Shown here one piece after another: positions 49,451 through 62,037 of a stretch of DNA of 64,000 bases. The stretch spans positions 124,001 to 188,000 of the forward strand of contig VXAU01004018.1 in the NCBI GenBank assembly GCA_013399695.1, given 5' to 3'. This DNA is from Formicarius rufipectus (taxonomy: Eukaryota; Chordata; Aves; Passeriformes; Formicariidae). A program made the translations under genes and the position numbers. How positions within the stretch are numbered: position 1 is the stretch's first letter; each line of letters opens with the position of its first letter. The notes beneath the pieces were generated by a model. That model did not search any database. It had not been told where the DNA came from and worked only from the letters and a program-made list of their open reading frames with translations.

Positions 49451-52400
49451 CTTGAGTGTTATCTAATCCTTTGCTGACTGATTGTGACCCACCTTACAAC
49501 TTCTCTTCCACGAGCAAATCTTCATTGTGTGTTGCCTAAGCAAGCTCTTGATTTGCTCCTATAGGTCTTCAGTTCCCCTGTAATCAATGATTTTTAAGGT
49601 GTTTGGATCCATGCTACCTCCTCTCCCCATAAGTCTTCCCAGCACTGTCTTTTGATTTTCTTAATGTCTTGCCCATTGGCCCCCATAGCTCCTGGTGCTG
49701 CAGAGTCTGTTTCAAGGGCAGCCCAGCCCATCTGTCTCACACCTCTGCCACCATGCTGGGCACCTCAGGGCACATTCACAGTCAAATCTTTGACTTTATT
49801 TTGCTGCTGCCACATAGAGCAAATCCCTCAACTTCACCGAATCGTGGCTCAATTCTTTGCTTCATGGCAAACAGACCCATTACAATTTGCTTTCATTACC
49901 TTTGCACTGTTTCTCTCAGGCTGAGGTTTCAGAGCTCTCACTTGACACTTTCTTACCACAGCATTGTTTTTCTTTGCCACTTTTCCCATACCTGCAGGAT
50001 CTGAGCTTACTTCTTAGCCCAGATGGAGAGGTTTACTTCACTCCTCTTTCCCAAGACTCTCCCCAAGAAACATCACTGAGATGCAAATCTCTAAGATAAT
50101 CTTTAAAATAAAATGAGACTTAGAGAAGACCCTGACTTCACATTCAAAACTTCTGAGCTCTTCACTCACTGCTGACTGTTGCTTTGGCTGATGGTGATTT
50201 AAACTTATGTAGATGATTTAAAAATATCCAGTGTGCTGCAGCCATGGACAAAATCCTGCTGGCTTCAGAAGTATCAGAGAAAGCAGTTGCTGCTCCCTCG
50301 TGGTCATCAGCATCATCCCTCTTCTGAAATTTGCCATCCCCTAACCTTTGCAGCAATTTCCAATCTGTCTTCTCTCTACAGAGATGCTTTTTTCTATAGT
50401 CTTAGTTAAGTCAAAGCAAACTAGGACAATGCAGACTTATTATTGAAATCCCTTAAATGAAGCCATGTCTGCAGCCTCATGGGGTGACTCCACAAGACAG
50501 ATCAGGGGACTGTTACAAGCAGCAGTTCTGAAAGCAACTGGGCAATCCTGAACTCAGTGATTCCTCTCTGTCCTTTTCTACTTTCCTTGGGAAAGCATTT
50601 TCACTGACTACCTCTCCTGTCAGTACCGTCTGGCATGACCATGAAGTGGTGTTAAAACTTAAGTGGCCCCTTGATTTTTGAAGAACAGATAGAGACCAGA
50701 GCACTTATGTTGTATACAACACAGAAATCAAAGCTTAGATGTTATCATGCAGCTGACCTCCTTCTGTGCTCACCATGGATGGCATCACACAGCACATGTG
50801 CAATTATAAAGTGAATGGCAATTCCAAAACCTTCAGAAAAAAAACACCTCCATGTATTGGGACAGGCACAGAATGCTTTGTGGTCACTATGCCTTTCTTC
50901 TTTTGGCGTCCATTGTCCCTTGCTATATTCCCTATCAAGATATTTCTTTTCCCATCTGTTAAAACCCAGCATGAAAATCAGACAGGGTTCTTGCACCCTT
51001 TTCTCACTATTTTACCTGTGAAAGCTCTGTTTTACTCACTGTAAATTCTAGTCCTGGAAGGCAAGGATCACAAAGGGCCAAAAGGAGACCACCCTCAGAG
51101 AAGAGTCTGCTTTAGCTGCCTGCCTCTCAGCAGCTCCCTTCACAGAGCTCGTGCTGAGGAAATGTATCACTTTTTGTTACCTTGTTTTCCGTCGGGACTG
51201 GAAGAGTTCTGTGGAAAAAAATCCAGAGCATCTGTAACTTAAAGCACTGTCCTCTCTCTGTTGGGGTTGTTCTTGACCTGTTTCCACAGTATCACTTGTC
51301 CTGAATAGAAGAAAATCCTTATTTCCATGAGCTTTTCTAATATTCTTCGCCCCTGGTTCACATCTAACATTCCGAGTTATGGAAGAACAAGGCATTTGTT
51401 TTTTGGCAGACATTGTTCCTCCCTTGTTCTAAACCATCAAGGAACCTGTCTGCTGTAATGGACACCCCTGTCATACTGGTGTGGTGGGATCTCCTCCTCT
51501 CTCCTTCTTGTCTGAAAATCCATCTGTCTTTTATTTCTCCCTTCATTCTCCCCTGTGGAGTCTCAATCTTGGCTGTCTCCACTGTCTTGTCATGTTGTCT
51601 TTGGGGGGTAGTTTCCCTTTCTTTCTTCTTTGCCTCTGAATTGTCTTCCTCCTGCAGTTGAATGAATTTGTTGCTCAGCTTCATCTCTCTTGCACTACCC
51701 AATTTCATCCTCTGTCTTATGCTTGGGTAGGGTTGTCCCATGGATACCCCTTTCCACCTTTTTGTTCCCAAGGCCAACTTCTTATTCAGGCATTGTGTTC
51801 TAGCATTGCTTCTGCTGGCTCCTCAGGATCACATCTTTGAATTCCTGTCTGAATTTCAAGTCCACTCCACTTGCCTGTTTAGTGCTTATATGATTTCCTC
51901 CATGCCTGTGGTCAGATTATGTTTTATACCTATGCCACACTGCACTGATGTGCTGTGGGAGATCCTGCAACCATCCATCAGCTTTGGGAACCCTTTCCTC
52001 ATTTGTTCCTTTCAGATTATTCTTCAGAAGAGCCTAAGAGAGTTAGGTACCAAAATTCCAATGATCCTTGCTAGATGCATTGGTTTATACTATATGTTAG
52101 AGAAACAGGAGACTATCACAAGTTGTTAAGCAATAAAAATCCCTGCAACATAATCTGTTGTGGTTGGACATTTTATTGAAATCCTGGATAGTCATTTGCA
52201 AAAAAGCTGACACGCAGGGTTTGGATTTAATCTTCACATTTCCACTCAAACTGTGGCATTGTTTGAACACAACAGCTTTGGGATCCTGGCAAAAGAGTAA
52301 AACTGTCCAAGCTGTTCCACTCTGGTTTGAATTATCTTCTTTTTATTTATTTATTTCTAGCTTTGAAGTCTGTGTACTTTAAAAATCAATGAACATCATA

Positions 52401-55216
52401 TTAACAAGCAGACACTAATTACATTTTAACAAACTGGAAAGGCTTGGCTACAAATCTTTGAAAAGATAGATGCACATTTTAAAAAACTTTCTAATCCAAC
52501 TGGCATCATTGTAGTAAGACACTAACAAAGCCTGCACAGAATGGAAATGTTAAAGGAATCTGCTTTCCAGAATATTTTTTCTATGATTTATAATTAGTCT
52601 TCATCATTGTACTGTCTCATACACTAGGTCTGGTAAACAGAGTACTCGTGACTTTTACAGGATTAATGGAGACATTCTCAGATGCACAAATTAAAAGATC
52701 ACTCAGATGATAATATTTTGCTCTTTTGTAGCTCTTCTCATCAGTTCAACTTATTGTTTTTACAAACAAATTAGGATCACTATCAGAGTGCTACAGAGAG
52801 GGATAAATGTGAGGCAAGAAACACTGATGTGTCTCATCTGTAATTACTTAGCAGAACAGGCAGATAGGAACGGGGTCTCTTGTATCCTGTTCAGAGCTCT
52901 AATTCATAGGTTACAGTGGTTCCCTGAGCAGTTTTTGAAATATGGGAAGTGGAGCGTGCAGTGGCAGTCAGAGAGTTTGTATCAGGATGTTCTGCACACC
53001 AGGAAATCCTAAAAGTGTAAATAGATGGTCCTGGAACTATAAAAATGCTCAAGCCTCTTCTGACTGCTCTGAGAGTAGCTGTGTCCTTGGTGTTAGGGTT
53101 GTTAGAAAAACAGCTCCCACATGAAAGTAAGATCCCCAGCAATGCACAGAGCAGAGAGCCAAGACATCACAAGGCTTGTGTGGTAACAACAAGAGGAGAG
53201 TAGGACACAAGGAGGATACTTGTGTCAGAGCAGGCTCCAGGAAACATGCAGGAGAAGCCATGCTTTTGAAATGTCCCCACTGATTTCATCACTTCAGTGC
53301 TATTCCAGAACAGCTGCTTGAGAGGTAAACAGATGGGGAACCCACTTCAGACAAGAAGCTATCTGAGCACGGCAAAGCCAGCCTGTGCCAAGAAACACTT
53401 ACTCACTGCAGTGCCATAGACCACGTGGGGTCATACCAGACCCCAGCAGGCTCAGCTGCCCTCCTTATGCTGTGCTCTGAACCGCTAAGACAGGCCTCCT
53501 GCTTGAAGTGCTGGGAGGGCAAATAGAGATACTGCAACAAGCTTGATGGCACTGCATGGAATGAGAGATCAGTCCTGAGCTCCAGGAACTGAAGAGTACA
53601 TATGCCCTGGCCCACTCACAGGATACTAGAGTTGGTCATGCTCATAGCAAATTCTTTGAGACAATTTCAGTGGAAGTGAGAGGAAAACACCTTTGCTCCA
53701 TGCCACACCCATCAGTATTTCCCTGTCTGTTACTACAAGTTCTTGACTTACCTGTGAGAATTGATTTTCTAGACTTCCTACAGTGTCTAATGTGCTTTCA
53801 TGGCTACATCTTCTTGTTGAGCTGAATGGCCAGAAACTCACCTGCTGGAGCAACCCACGGCCCGTGTCCTTCTGTATCTGCAAAGAAGAGGACAGCCTGT
53901 CATGCCCGTTCTGGAGCCACATCAGTTATACCTGGCAGAGCAGCACAGGCAGTTGTCACCATATCACAGCCACTCCCAGGGATGCCATCCCAATGAGGGC
54001 ATCACAACCATCAGTGATGCTGTGCACACTTGCCACTGGAATGACCTCTGAATAATTTTCAGTATGAGCACAGCTCGCTGCAGCTGGTGACTCAAGCAAC
54101 ACTGCAACCCTGGCTACCCCTGCAGCATAAGCTGTGGAATTTGGATATATTGATAACAATTAACATTCTGGGGCCTTAGCAAAACATCTGGAAGTGACTC
54201 TCCAAAAAGGTTCTATGAATAGAATACCAAATATCAGGGTCACCTGCTATGGCATCCTATCAGCCCTTCCTTCTCATGAGAAACAAACAGGAGTAACGCA
54301 CAGGGTGTGATATGTCTCTTTGCCTACCTCAAAGTCACTAAATTGATGTTAAAGACCACATTTTCTGACTTGGATCTAAGTCTCTGGGTCCATTACATCT
54401 CTCCAGATGCTGAGCTCCTACATTGGCCTTTTAATGTGAATAGCACATGATATAGTGGATTTATCAATGCTTCCTTATGTCACTTGTCAGTGACATGCTG
54501 AGTATGTGGAAAGAAACACATTTCCCTCTTCAGTAAGTGCTGAGGAACAAGCCTGATTCAGATCCCACACTCCTGTTCTGATGGTGCTTAATTATTATTT
54601 TATGAGGTCATATGGGTGGTGGTTTTGGGACCACTCTGAAGCTCTGCTTCCCAAATGGATGGAGTGAGCACAAAATGCACTGGATGTGTGAGCATGGGGG
54701 GAAACACCTAGACGCTGCTTTTCAAGGCATCTGGAGGCTGGAAAGTTCAGCTGCCAATATGGGCACGACATCTGCCATTTCTCAGCTGGTGGTGTGGTTT
54801 CTTTAAAATTTGGTCCTAATCTGTGTTTTAATTTGAAGAACAATTAAACTTTATGCACAAATAAAAGGCAGATCATATACTGGAGAATCTCTATTGGATT
54901 TCTAAGCAGGCTAGAAAGTACATAAACACCTTTAGTACAGACTGCTTCTCTTACATTGCTACTTTCTTCCCTGCCTTTGCAGGACCCGGAAAAATGTGAT
55001 GCACCTTCAACCAAACACATTTTGGACAAAAAATAAAATAAAAACCCATCTGAAATCCTACCTTCAATAAATCCGCTCCATATCTTGGTCCCTTCTGAAG
55101 AGCAGTGGCTGTGAAACAGTCCAGAGACACCAATGCTCAAGTCCCTCTGAAATAAATGCAGGCAGCTCACCCCACACTGACAGGTTGCTCTCCTGCTTGT
55201 ACTGGTTTGAAACCAA

Positions 55217-55279
55217 CAGTATTGACTTCAAAGCAAGAGTTAACCCGATCTACACTTGCATAAAGGACAGAACAAGGCC
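55217..55279. repeat. Decayed interspersed repeat with TTGACTTCA core
   Basis: It contains GTATTGACTTCAAAGC, AGTTAACCCGATCTACACTT and ends CAAGGCCA. This resembles the family version TTGACTTCAATGG ... GATTTACACCAG ... CAGGCCC. Confidence 0.5.
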
Positions 55280-55304
55280 ATTCCTGGTTCAACAGCTCTG
55301 GGGC

Positions 55305-55305
55305 N
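55305..55305. other. Single ambiguous base (N)
   Basis: One undetermined base in intergenic sequence. It has no effect on any feature called here. Confidence 1.
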
Positions 55306-56869
55306 AGCACCATCAGTAGGAAATTTTAATTTGAAAAGGAAAGATTAAAAGTCTGCAGGAGCTGATGAGGATACCAGAAAAAGCAGGCAGTGGGGCAATG
55401 CTCAAAAAGCCAACTGTTGCACTTCAGGTCGTCTGCAGCTGCCAGTGTGTCTTCTCCTTGACCCAGAGGACAGAAAGCAGCAGCAGAACAATATAAAAGC
55501 AAAGGAGAAGTGGAGGGGAGAGCCACTTTGACAAGTTTGATAAGCTCAGAAAATGAAGACTTTCTAAGAGATGAGATGTGACAAAGGCACAGGAAAGGGC
55601 AAACAATTCAGATTGTCAAACAGAAACTCTTGAGTCTTCCCATAGCATAAAAGTCAATCAAGATTTTATGTAAGGTAACAAAATGGAGCTTTGCCAACAA
55701 AAAATGTAGTTATGTTTCCACTGGATTAAAACATGACAACTTGAGCATTTTTGATTTATTGAAGGCAGTACTTCTAAACCTTCTAAAGGAATTACAGGGA
55801 ACTACATTTTCCAAGAATGTGCATGCCTGAAGATGGAGAACATTCTAGGAAATATGTGTTCCTTATGCTAGAGGTGTTAATTCCCTAATAGGTATTCTTT
55901 TTTATCTTCAACTAGCTAAAATAGAGTTTCCAAATGCTGGTCAACTCTAAATCTATTAAAATTGATATAAACCAGGAAGAAGTCCACACTGGTGAAAAAG
56001 CAAGCACCAGACCATAACTGAACCTCATGGGGACAATCTAAAAGACTGAAGTTCCTGGGAGTTTTATTATTGCACCAGTGGAGCAGGGATTTTTCTCTAA
56101 TTGTTCACCAAGTCAAGGGATAGTCAGTCTGTACTTTCTCTAATGTGTAAGGGATGGAAGAAATCAGAAGAGGGCACATAATAAATCAACTGACAGTCTC
56201 TGAAATATAGCTGTCCTGTCTCCTTACTATGAGTGAGAGTAATGTTCTGAGGGCAGGAAGAATTCAGCTTTAGACTGAAAACATTCCCCAAAAAGGGGAC
56301 AAAAAGTGATCTCTCTGTAGTTTAATCAGTCTCAGACCTCTCTTTGAGGGAAATAGCGTGTTGCCTGCAACAGCACGTGTAATAATGTTTGCTGAAATAT
56401 AAACTACGGCCATATACCACAAGATGGAAGGTCAGAAGTCAACTGAGGATCTGGCCACAGATGTTCAGCAGTAGAGATCAAAAAGCAATATATCAAATTC
56501 AGTACTTTTCCTCGAGGAACAGGTTGCAGAAGTTTCTCCTCCCATCTCCTTCACAGTTTAAGTGCAGTAACCCCTGCATGCAACAAAGCTGTACATCACA
56601 AATTCCCAGTTTACTCAAAGTTCATGTTTCCTAATTTCTCCTTGTCCTGTGCTGGAGTATTTAATTATTTGTACAGTGGGTTTGCTCTCAGCTTTCCTGA
56701 ACTTCTGCCATGTTTTTCAAGTCCTTCAACCGAAGTGAAGAATTGTATGACACACCCTTTAGTCCTCCCCCAGCCCTTGATACGTTTCCTAAAGCCGACA
56801 CTTGATATTATGGAATGCGTTGTAATCAATTCTTAAAGTTATAGCACCACTGGATTTTTATTAGCTTGC

Positions 56870-56885
56870 ACAACAACAACAACAA
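56870..56885 (+). repeat. (CAA)n short microsatellite
   Basis: Five CAA units followed by further A-rich sequence with another CAACAAAA segment. Confidence 0.9.
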
Positions 56886-58159
56886 AAATCCAACAAAAAA
56901 AATGGGCCCTCATAATCAGTCAGCCTTGTTATATCCTGAAAGCTGCTTTAACAAGCAGGGAGTAATATAGTGTAATTGGTACTCCACAATTTAATTGTTC
57001 TGTTCTTAAATCTAATATTGCAGCTGTGGGTTAAGTTTACACCACAGCTTTCAAGAGAACATGAAAGTGTGGTACATCTGTGCAACAGAAAGCTAAACAT
57101 CTCTCATCTGATGTGTTTACAATGACATTTGATAGCGTGGAATTGTTTGGAGTTCATTCTTAAAGCTGCAGAACTGCTTTTCAACGCTGCAAAAAAAGAA
57201 GGGGGAAAGCCTCCAATCTCCTCCCAGCAACTCAGCGCACACAAGCCCGAGGATAATGCTGCTGCTGGCATTGCAGGGCAACTGCTGGCTGGAACAACTC
57301 CTTCAAGTAGCTTGGAGCATTTCTCATTCAGGCAGTGGACAAGGGGACAAGGACATCTTCCCCCTCAGATGATACAACAGTTACTTGAAAAACAAACGAC
57401 TCAAAAAAACTAGACAAATAAAACAACCCCTGACATGCATAAAACAGACAAGAATATTTAAAGAAATGTTACTCCATGGATGACTTTAGCACATATAGAA
57501 ATGGTAGAGATTTCTGTTTTAACAGGTGGCAGAACTGCTCACGGTGTCCTGAACTTCACATTCTGTACAACAAACAGCTTCAGCATTATGTACTTGTTAG
57601 TGAATTTATTAGGTCCATAAGTAGTTCAAGAAACTTAGGAATGGGCCCATAAATGTCATCTGCAGTTTGTGAACTGCAAGTATCTGACTGTTTTGATCAA
57701 GGTTTTTACGGGAAAGTTAAATGGTTATTAAAATTATTTACTACTGCTCCACAAAGAGGGAGCGAGCCCACTGAAGAACTGACATTGTGAGAAGATGTGA
57801 TAGGCTGTAGGTCAAATGTGTCAGCACAGAAGCATTTCTGTTCATGTCTAAGCCCGAATTTTTGTACAGTTTGAAGCTTAGAGTGTATTTAAGTGGCTGA
57901 GAAAAAGTCTCTGGAGGGGAGGAGACATTTTCCCTTTCCATAGTCTGCCATTGATCTGATCAGGCTACTTTTCTTGTTCTCAGCATCAGCCTTTTTTCTA
58001 GCATTTTCTGTCCTTGGAGAAATGCATGATGGTGCAACTTGGTTAAAGAGGGCACTTTGTGCTCCCTCCTCTGTAGCAGTCCACACTGAGGTCTCCATTT
58101 ATGCTCTTTAACAGATAAAAGTCAGTCTCACTGATGAAGTTCAGCTATATTACTCTGGA

Positions 58160-58521
58160 ATCTATTAATTTTTTAAAACTTTATTATTTCAGTCACAATT
58201 AAGACTATCTGGAGCCTCTTCATAAAAAGGGGCCATACCAAAAGCTGTAGGTTTGCACCTCGATGAAGGGATGCATTCGTTGTGCATCAAAAATACCGTA
58301 AGAAGGCCAGATCTCCTGGGGAGGCAAATCTGTATCACTATTTCAGTCTCTTGTATACAGAAATTTGATACAACAAGATGCAACACCCGAGCTTCCCTTC
58401 CTTTCAATTAACTGAGAAATAAAAATTGTCCTTAGAAGGGAAGAAATGCATTCAGATCTTTCAGTTTTCGGGTTTCCTGCCCTTTCATAGCATCGTAATG
58501 TTCTCTTCGTGGGTGGAAAAC
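58160..58521 (-). other. SPTLC3: SPTLC3 3' UTR (predicted)
   Basis: From the TAA stop downwards the minus strand has no further coding resemblance. The proposed end lies about 20 bases past an AATAAA signal at 58181-58186. The 3' UTR would be about 360 bases. Alternative, longer 3' ends cannot be excluded. Confidence 0.55.
58181..58186 (-). terminator. SPTLC3: Candidate polyadenylation signal of SPTLC3
   Basis: The minus strand reads AATAAA about 340 bases after the SPTLC3 stop codon. It is the first clear canonical hexamer I found downstream of the stop on that strand. Confidence 0.55.
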
Positions 58522-58635
58522 TTAATCTTCAAGTTCATGTCTAGTTTCTTCATACAGTTCAGGATGAGCTGACTTGGAATACCGGGAATATTTCAGTTGT
58601 AGATAATCACCCAATTCATCCAGAGCATTCAAAAC
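58522..58635 (-). CDS. SPTLC3: SPTLC3 terminal coding exon
   Basis: The final exon encodes 37 residues and a TAA stop. On the minus strand it follows a CTTACAG acceptor and opens in phase 0 with GTT TTG AAT, continuing the preceding exon's DT as DTVLNALDELGDYLQLKYSR. It ends with PELYEETRHELED. That acidic tail with PELY is typical of SPTLC3 and distinguishes it from SPTLC2, whose tail ends around TTYEETED. This C-terminal segment belongs to the small domain of the type I fold in the alpha-oxoamine synthase family. No frameshift or premature stop is seen. Confidence 0.95.
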   Translation of the reverse strand, partial: VLNALDELGDYLQLKYSRYSKSAHPELYEETRHELED

Positions 58636-60909
58636 CTGTAAGACCATTTTACTTTGTCAATTCTCTTGGAAAAGAAATGAAGTTCTAGTAATCTCTATTG
58701 TTACAGCAGGACAAGATTATAAAAAACATCAATTGAAAGAAGTTCAGAGGACAAATGGGCAAATTTTGCATTCATTCTACTGTAGAGAATTGCAATGCAG
58801 TCACAGATGCACAGCAGCATCTATGAGAACAGAATTTGCTCCTTCAGTAGGTTATGGTTTGCTAGTAAGGACATTAATTGAGCACAGATGAAAAAAAGAG
58901 TTTTTATAAAAGCAATGTGTAAGGCTGTACTTCAGTATTTCCCTATAGCTCAGAAGGACTGGAGTTGCCACTGCATTTTCCAAGGTAGGACTCGGCCCAC
59001 GGTGCTGATCAGAGTCAGCATAAATAGTCTGAATAGTTTAAGATAACTTTAGTGCATTCCATCACCTTATACTAATAACACACACACAATTAATATTAAC
59101 ATTAACACTGTAATGCAATTTGCTGAGCTGTGTTCCCAGTTCTCAGTAGATTCAAAAAGTAGACAGTGAACTCTGTACCACAGAGAGACAGTTCAGTGTT
59201 TGAAGCATCTGACCCACATACAAGAGTAGCCAATTTTTTGGCATCAAAGAAGAAAACAGCAATGTTGATTTTGAGCCTGTTTTTGTTAAGCCACTAAAAT
59301 GAGCTCACAAACAAAAAGAACTAATTTAGTAATGGTTTATGCAGAGAGAGAGCTTCCAGGTCATTAAGGAAGTTATTCTTGGGAGCTTGCCCTTTCTTGG
59401 ATCTTTCCTCTTTAGCTCCAGGCTGAGATTCAAAACAAATTTTGCCAAAGGGAGACATTTTCATTGTGCTTGTTACCTGTTGTCACCCTGGGTTTAGGTA
59501 TATTCACAAAGCCTTTGTCTTAAAGGCTTTCCATCTGCAAGTAATTCAGCTCAGAGCATTTCCATGTACTGTAAGGACATTTTAAAGAACACCATGAGTA
59601 CTGCAGCAAAAACACAGCACGTTCAGTGGTGACTGGGGACCATTTCACACCTTCACTGGTAGCAGGAAGCAGCAATGTCCAGGTAATGAACGTGAAATGA
59701 TGGCCCAAAGATGTAAGGGGTTTGACATTTGGGAGTGGGGGGAGAGGAAGAAAATCAAAGCAGTGACCTCAAGAGATTAATCTTCAGGTCAAATTCATTG
59801 CCTGTTACTGGTTACAAAAGTCAAAATCCACAGAGCCAAAGAGCAGAAGCTGACAGTGCCCAACACAACAGCCATGCTCTGTTCTAGGAAACATTGTCTT
59901 TATGGTATTATGCCTTGCTAATAACTACTGCACCTTTGAAAGCAGAAGGAATTAATTCTATACTTCACACATGTAAGGCAGACTTTTTGATGTCATTTGA
60001 GAGCAATCTGTACTGGTGTGGGAGCTGGTCAGCAGGGCAGGGCTCCAGCCCCAAGACCCATGTGAATCTCAGGATGCAAATGTAGAGCCAGGAGCTCTCT
60101 GCAGGCACAGGTGCTTGTCTGCAGGAAGGAGTGGCATTTTTAATTCAAACGCCTTCCACATTCACAAGACTTTTTGCTTTGACCATCATAGTTGTGCAAA
60201 GAGAGGAAAAAGAAAGCCTGAAATTTACTGTTAAGCCTCTCATGTTTCTAAGTTGGCTTATTCTGAGAATAAAGGAGTGTACCTCAAGGCAGGCCAAAAA
60301 CACCTGCGGCAAGAAAGGGAGATGAATACTTTCCAAGAGTTTATTTTAAACCCATTTCTGACTGTGTTGGAATGGAGGTTTATGATGGAAGTCTCAACAT
60401 ACTCTTAATGGTATTTCTGATATCAGAGAAAGATACAGAACTGAGATGGGCCAGACAGCACCAATTAAGCTTAATTAGGTTCAAACAGTTCCAAATACTG
60501 TTTGCAATTTCCACCTGTACCCCCAAGGCTGTCCCATATAATTCTGCAATTCAAATACAGCTATGGAAAATTTGATTTTCATTTATTTCCATATCGTTTC
60601 AGGTTTCCTACTCTGATAGTTTTGACCCAGCATTTAACTTTTGTCTTGCTGTGCTCTTCATGTAGGTCTTTATTAGTGATGACAGATTTGGTCACTATTA
60701 GAAATAGAAGAACATAACAAGTTAACTGCCCCATAATTTATTTTAAAAAATGAAACATATAAGGCTCAAATGCCTTTAAAGATCAAGTGCCAAGGCCAGG
60801 AAAACAAATGTAAAATTGAATTATTGAGATTCAAAGTAACAGAGGCACAACTTCTCCCAACCTCCTTTGCATCTGAAGTTAATTTTGGCAGGACATCTGC
60901 TGTGCTTAC
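58636..60909 (-). other. SPTLC3: SPTLC3 last intron
   Basis: A 2.27 kb intron with donor GTAAGC and acceptor CTTACAG. It is AT-rich, with a short CA tract near 59083-59090. No internal gene or strong repeat is recognised. Confidence 0.93.
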
Positions 60910-61039
60910 CGTGTCTAACATCTCCCGTGTATGTGCAGCTGACACACAAAACCGAGCCCTGGATTCTGTGATAGGAGTAGCTGGAAACCCAACCACGACC
61001 ACCCCGATATTTCTTTCTAACATGCGTCTTGCAAAGGCC
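60910..61039 (-). CDS. SPTLC3: SPTLC3 penultimate coding exon
   Basis: This exon encodes 43 full codons beginning AFARRMLERNIGVVVVGFP and including ESRARFCVSAAHTREMLDT, a hallmark block of the large serine palmitoyltransferase subunits (SPTLC2/SPTLC3). The acceptor is a pyrimidine tract ending CCTTAG. The first base completes a glycine codon split from the upstream exon. The donor is ACG|GTAAGC, phase 0. The enzyme condenses L-serine with acyl-CoA on PLP in the ER membrane as a complex with SPTLC1. SPTLC3-containing complexes are known to make shorter-chain sphingoid bases. The conserved RARFC-SAAHT segment is intact, consistent with a functional gene. Confidence 0.97.
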
Positions 61040-62037
61040 CTAAGGAGAGAAGAAGAAAAAAACCAAAAGTAAATTATCTCCAAAAAAACAGACCACAGAG
61101 AGAAAACACCCATGTATAATAATAATATATAATTTAGGCACAATAGGTTAAATCCTGTCTTCAGTTGAAGTGGATGGCAATATTCCCATCGATTTCCCTA
61201 AGAGCCAGAATTTCACCAGCACAGCTGAGATTCTTTGCTGCTCAGCAGCTCATGAAGCCAAGTGGGAGTCAAATACTAGAAGTGTGATGGCAGAGAGAAC
61301 ACTACAGGATAGACACATTTATGTCAGTCAAAGGCTCTGAATGCAAATCAAGTGGGCATTCACAGTCCCTAAGCATGGAAGAGGTTGGGCTTCTGGAAGG
61401 TCTGAGAGCTTGGTTCCTGCACATCAACAGGAAAAAAACAATCTGTATGATAATTTATCTGCTCTCACAATCACTCTTGAGAGTTAGGAGGATTTTGTGT
61501 GGTCTTTATGAGACCTGGAGCACACAGTCACCCCAAGCTACTTGCAAATATTCCCTACAGCTCAACCCTTACATTGTGCTACCACTGACTTCTGGTCTGT
61601 GTGTCCAAGTCAGTGCATAAGTGCTGCTTGAGAGGAACTGAGTGGTAAAACATGCAAAGACCATTCAAAGATCAGATGGGCATAAAGGATACCCATCCAA
61701 ACCAGTTCATACATCAAAGGCAATGTGAACATTTTAATGATTACAAATTTAAAAAAAAACCAAACAACAAAATCCAAATTCAAAATGTTATCAAAAGTAT
61801 CATTCCAGACCAAGTTAAAAAAGTATAAGAGAAAAATTTTAAAATTCTGAATACTGGAACAACTCAAAATTAAGCCTAGGGCCAAATTTAAAAGAGAACA
61901 GAACTAGATGATGAATTCAACAGTGCATGTTTTCCCGGGAAGCTTCTACCCCAGAGCTACGTTTTCCGCAGTGTACACCAAATAATGTATGAGCTTGAAT
62001 AGCGTTGGTTTTGCCAACAGGTTTTTTCAGTACTTAC
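61040..62037 (-). other. SPTLC3: SPTLC3 penultimate intron
   Basis: A 998-base intron with donor GTAAGT and acceptor CCTTAG. It contains a decayed palindromic interspersed repeat at about 61150-61217 and otherwise unique AT-rich sequence. Confidence 0.93.
61150..61217. repeat. SPTLC3: Decayed palindromic GACTTCA-type repeat in SPTLC3 intron
   Basis: The left half is AAATCCTGTCTTCAGTTGAA then GTGGATGGCAA, and the right half is TTCCCATCGATTTCCCTAAG then AGCCAGAATTTCACC. The halves are imperfect inverted repeats around a short centre, in the same layout as the copy at 31398-31451. Confidence 0.55.

Larger units (their letters stand above)
38646..58159. other. Intergenic DNA, SPTLC3-proximal part
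   Basis: No recognisable coding exon. Contents: A/GA tract about 41030-41055, the hairpin and ACGTG cluster 42522-42621, a LINE relic 45725-46330, A-rich tracts 47338-47372 and 48575-48610, and CAA repeats near 56870-56885. Several decayed copies of an old palindromic repeat are present. A possible old CR1-type fragment lies at about 49360-49450, and pyrimidine-rich plus-strand sequence at about 51410-52030. Confidence 0.7.

Noticed and set aside
51364..51777. 137-codon basic/acidic minus-strand frame considered as a LINE ORF1-like remnant
   Set aside because: The charge bias follows from the pyrimidine-rich plus strand. No family motif was recognised.
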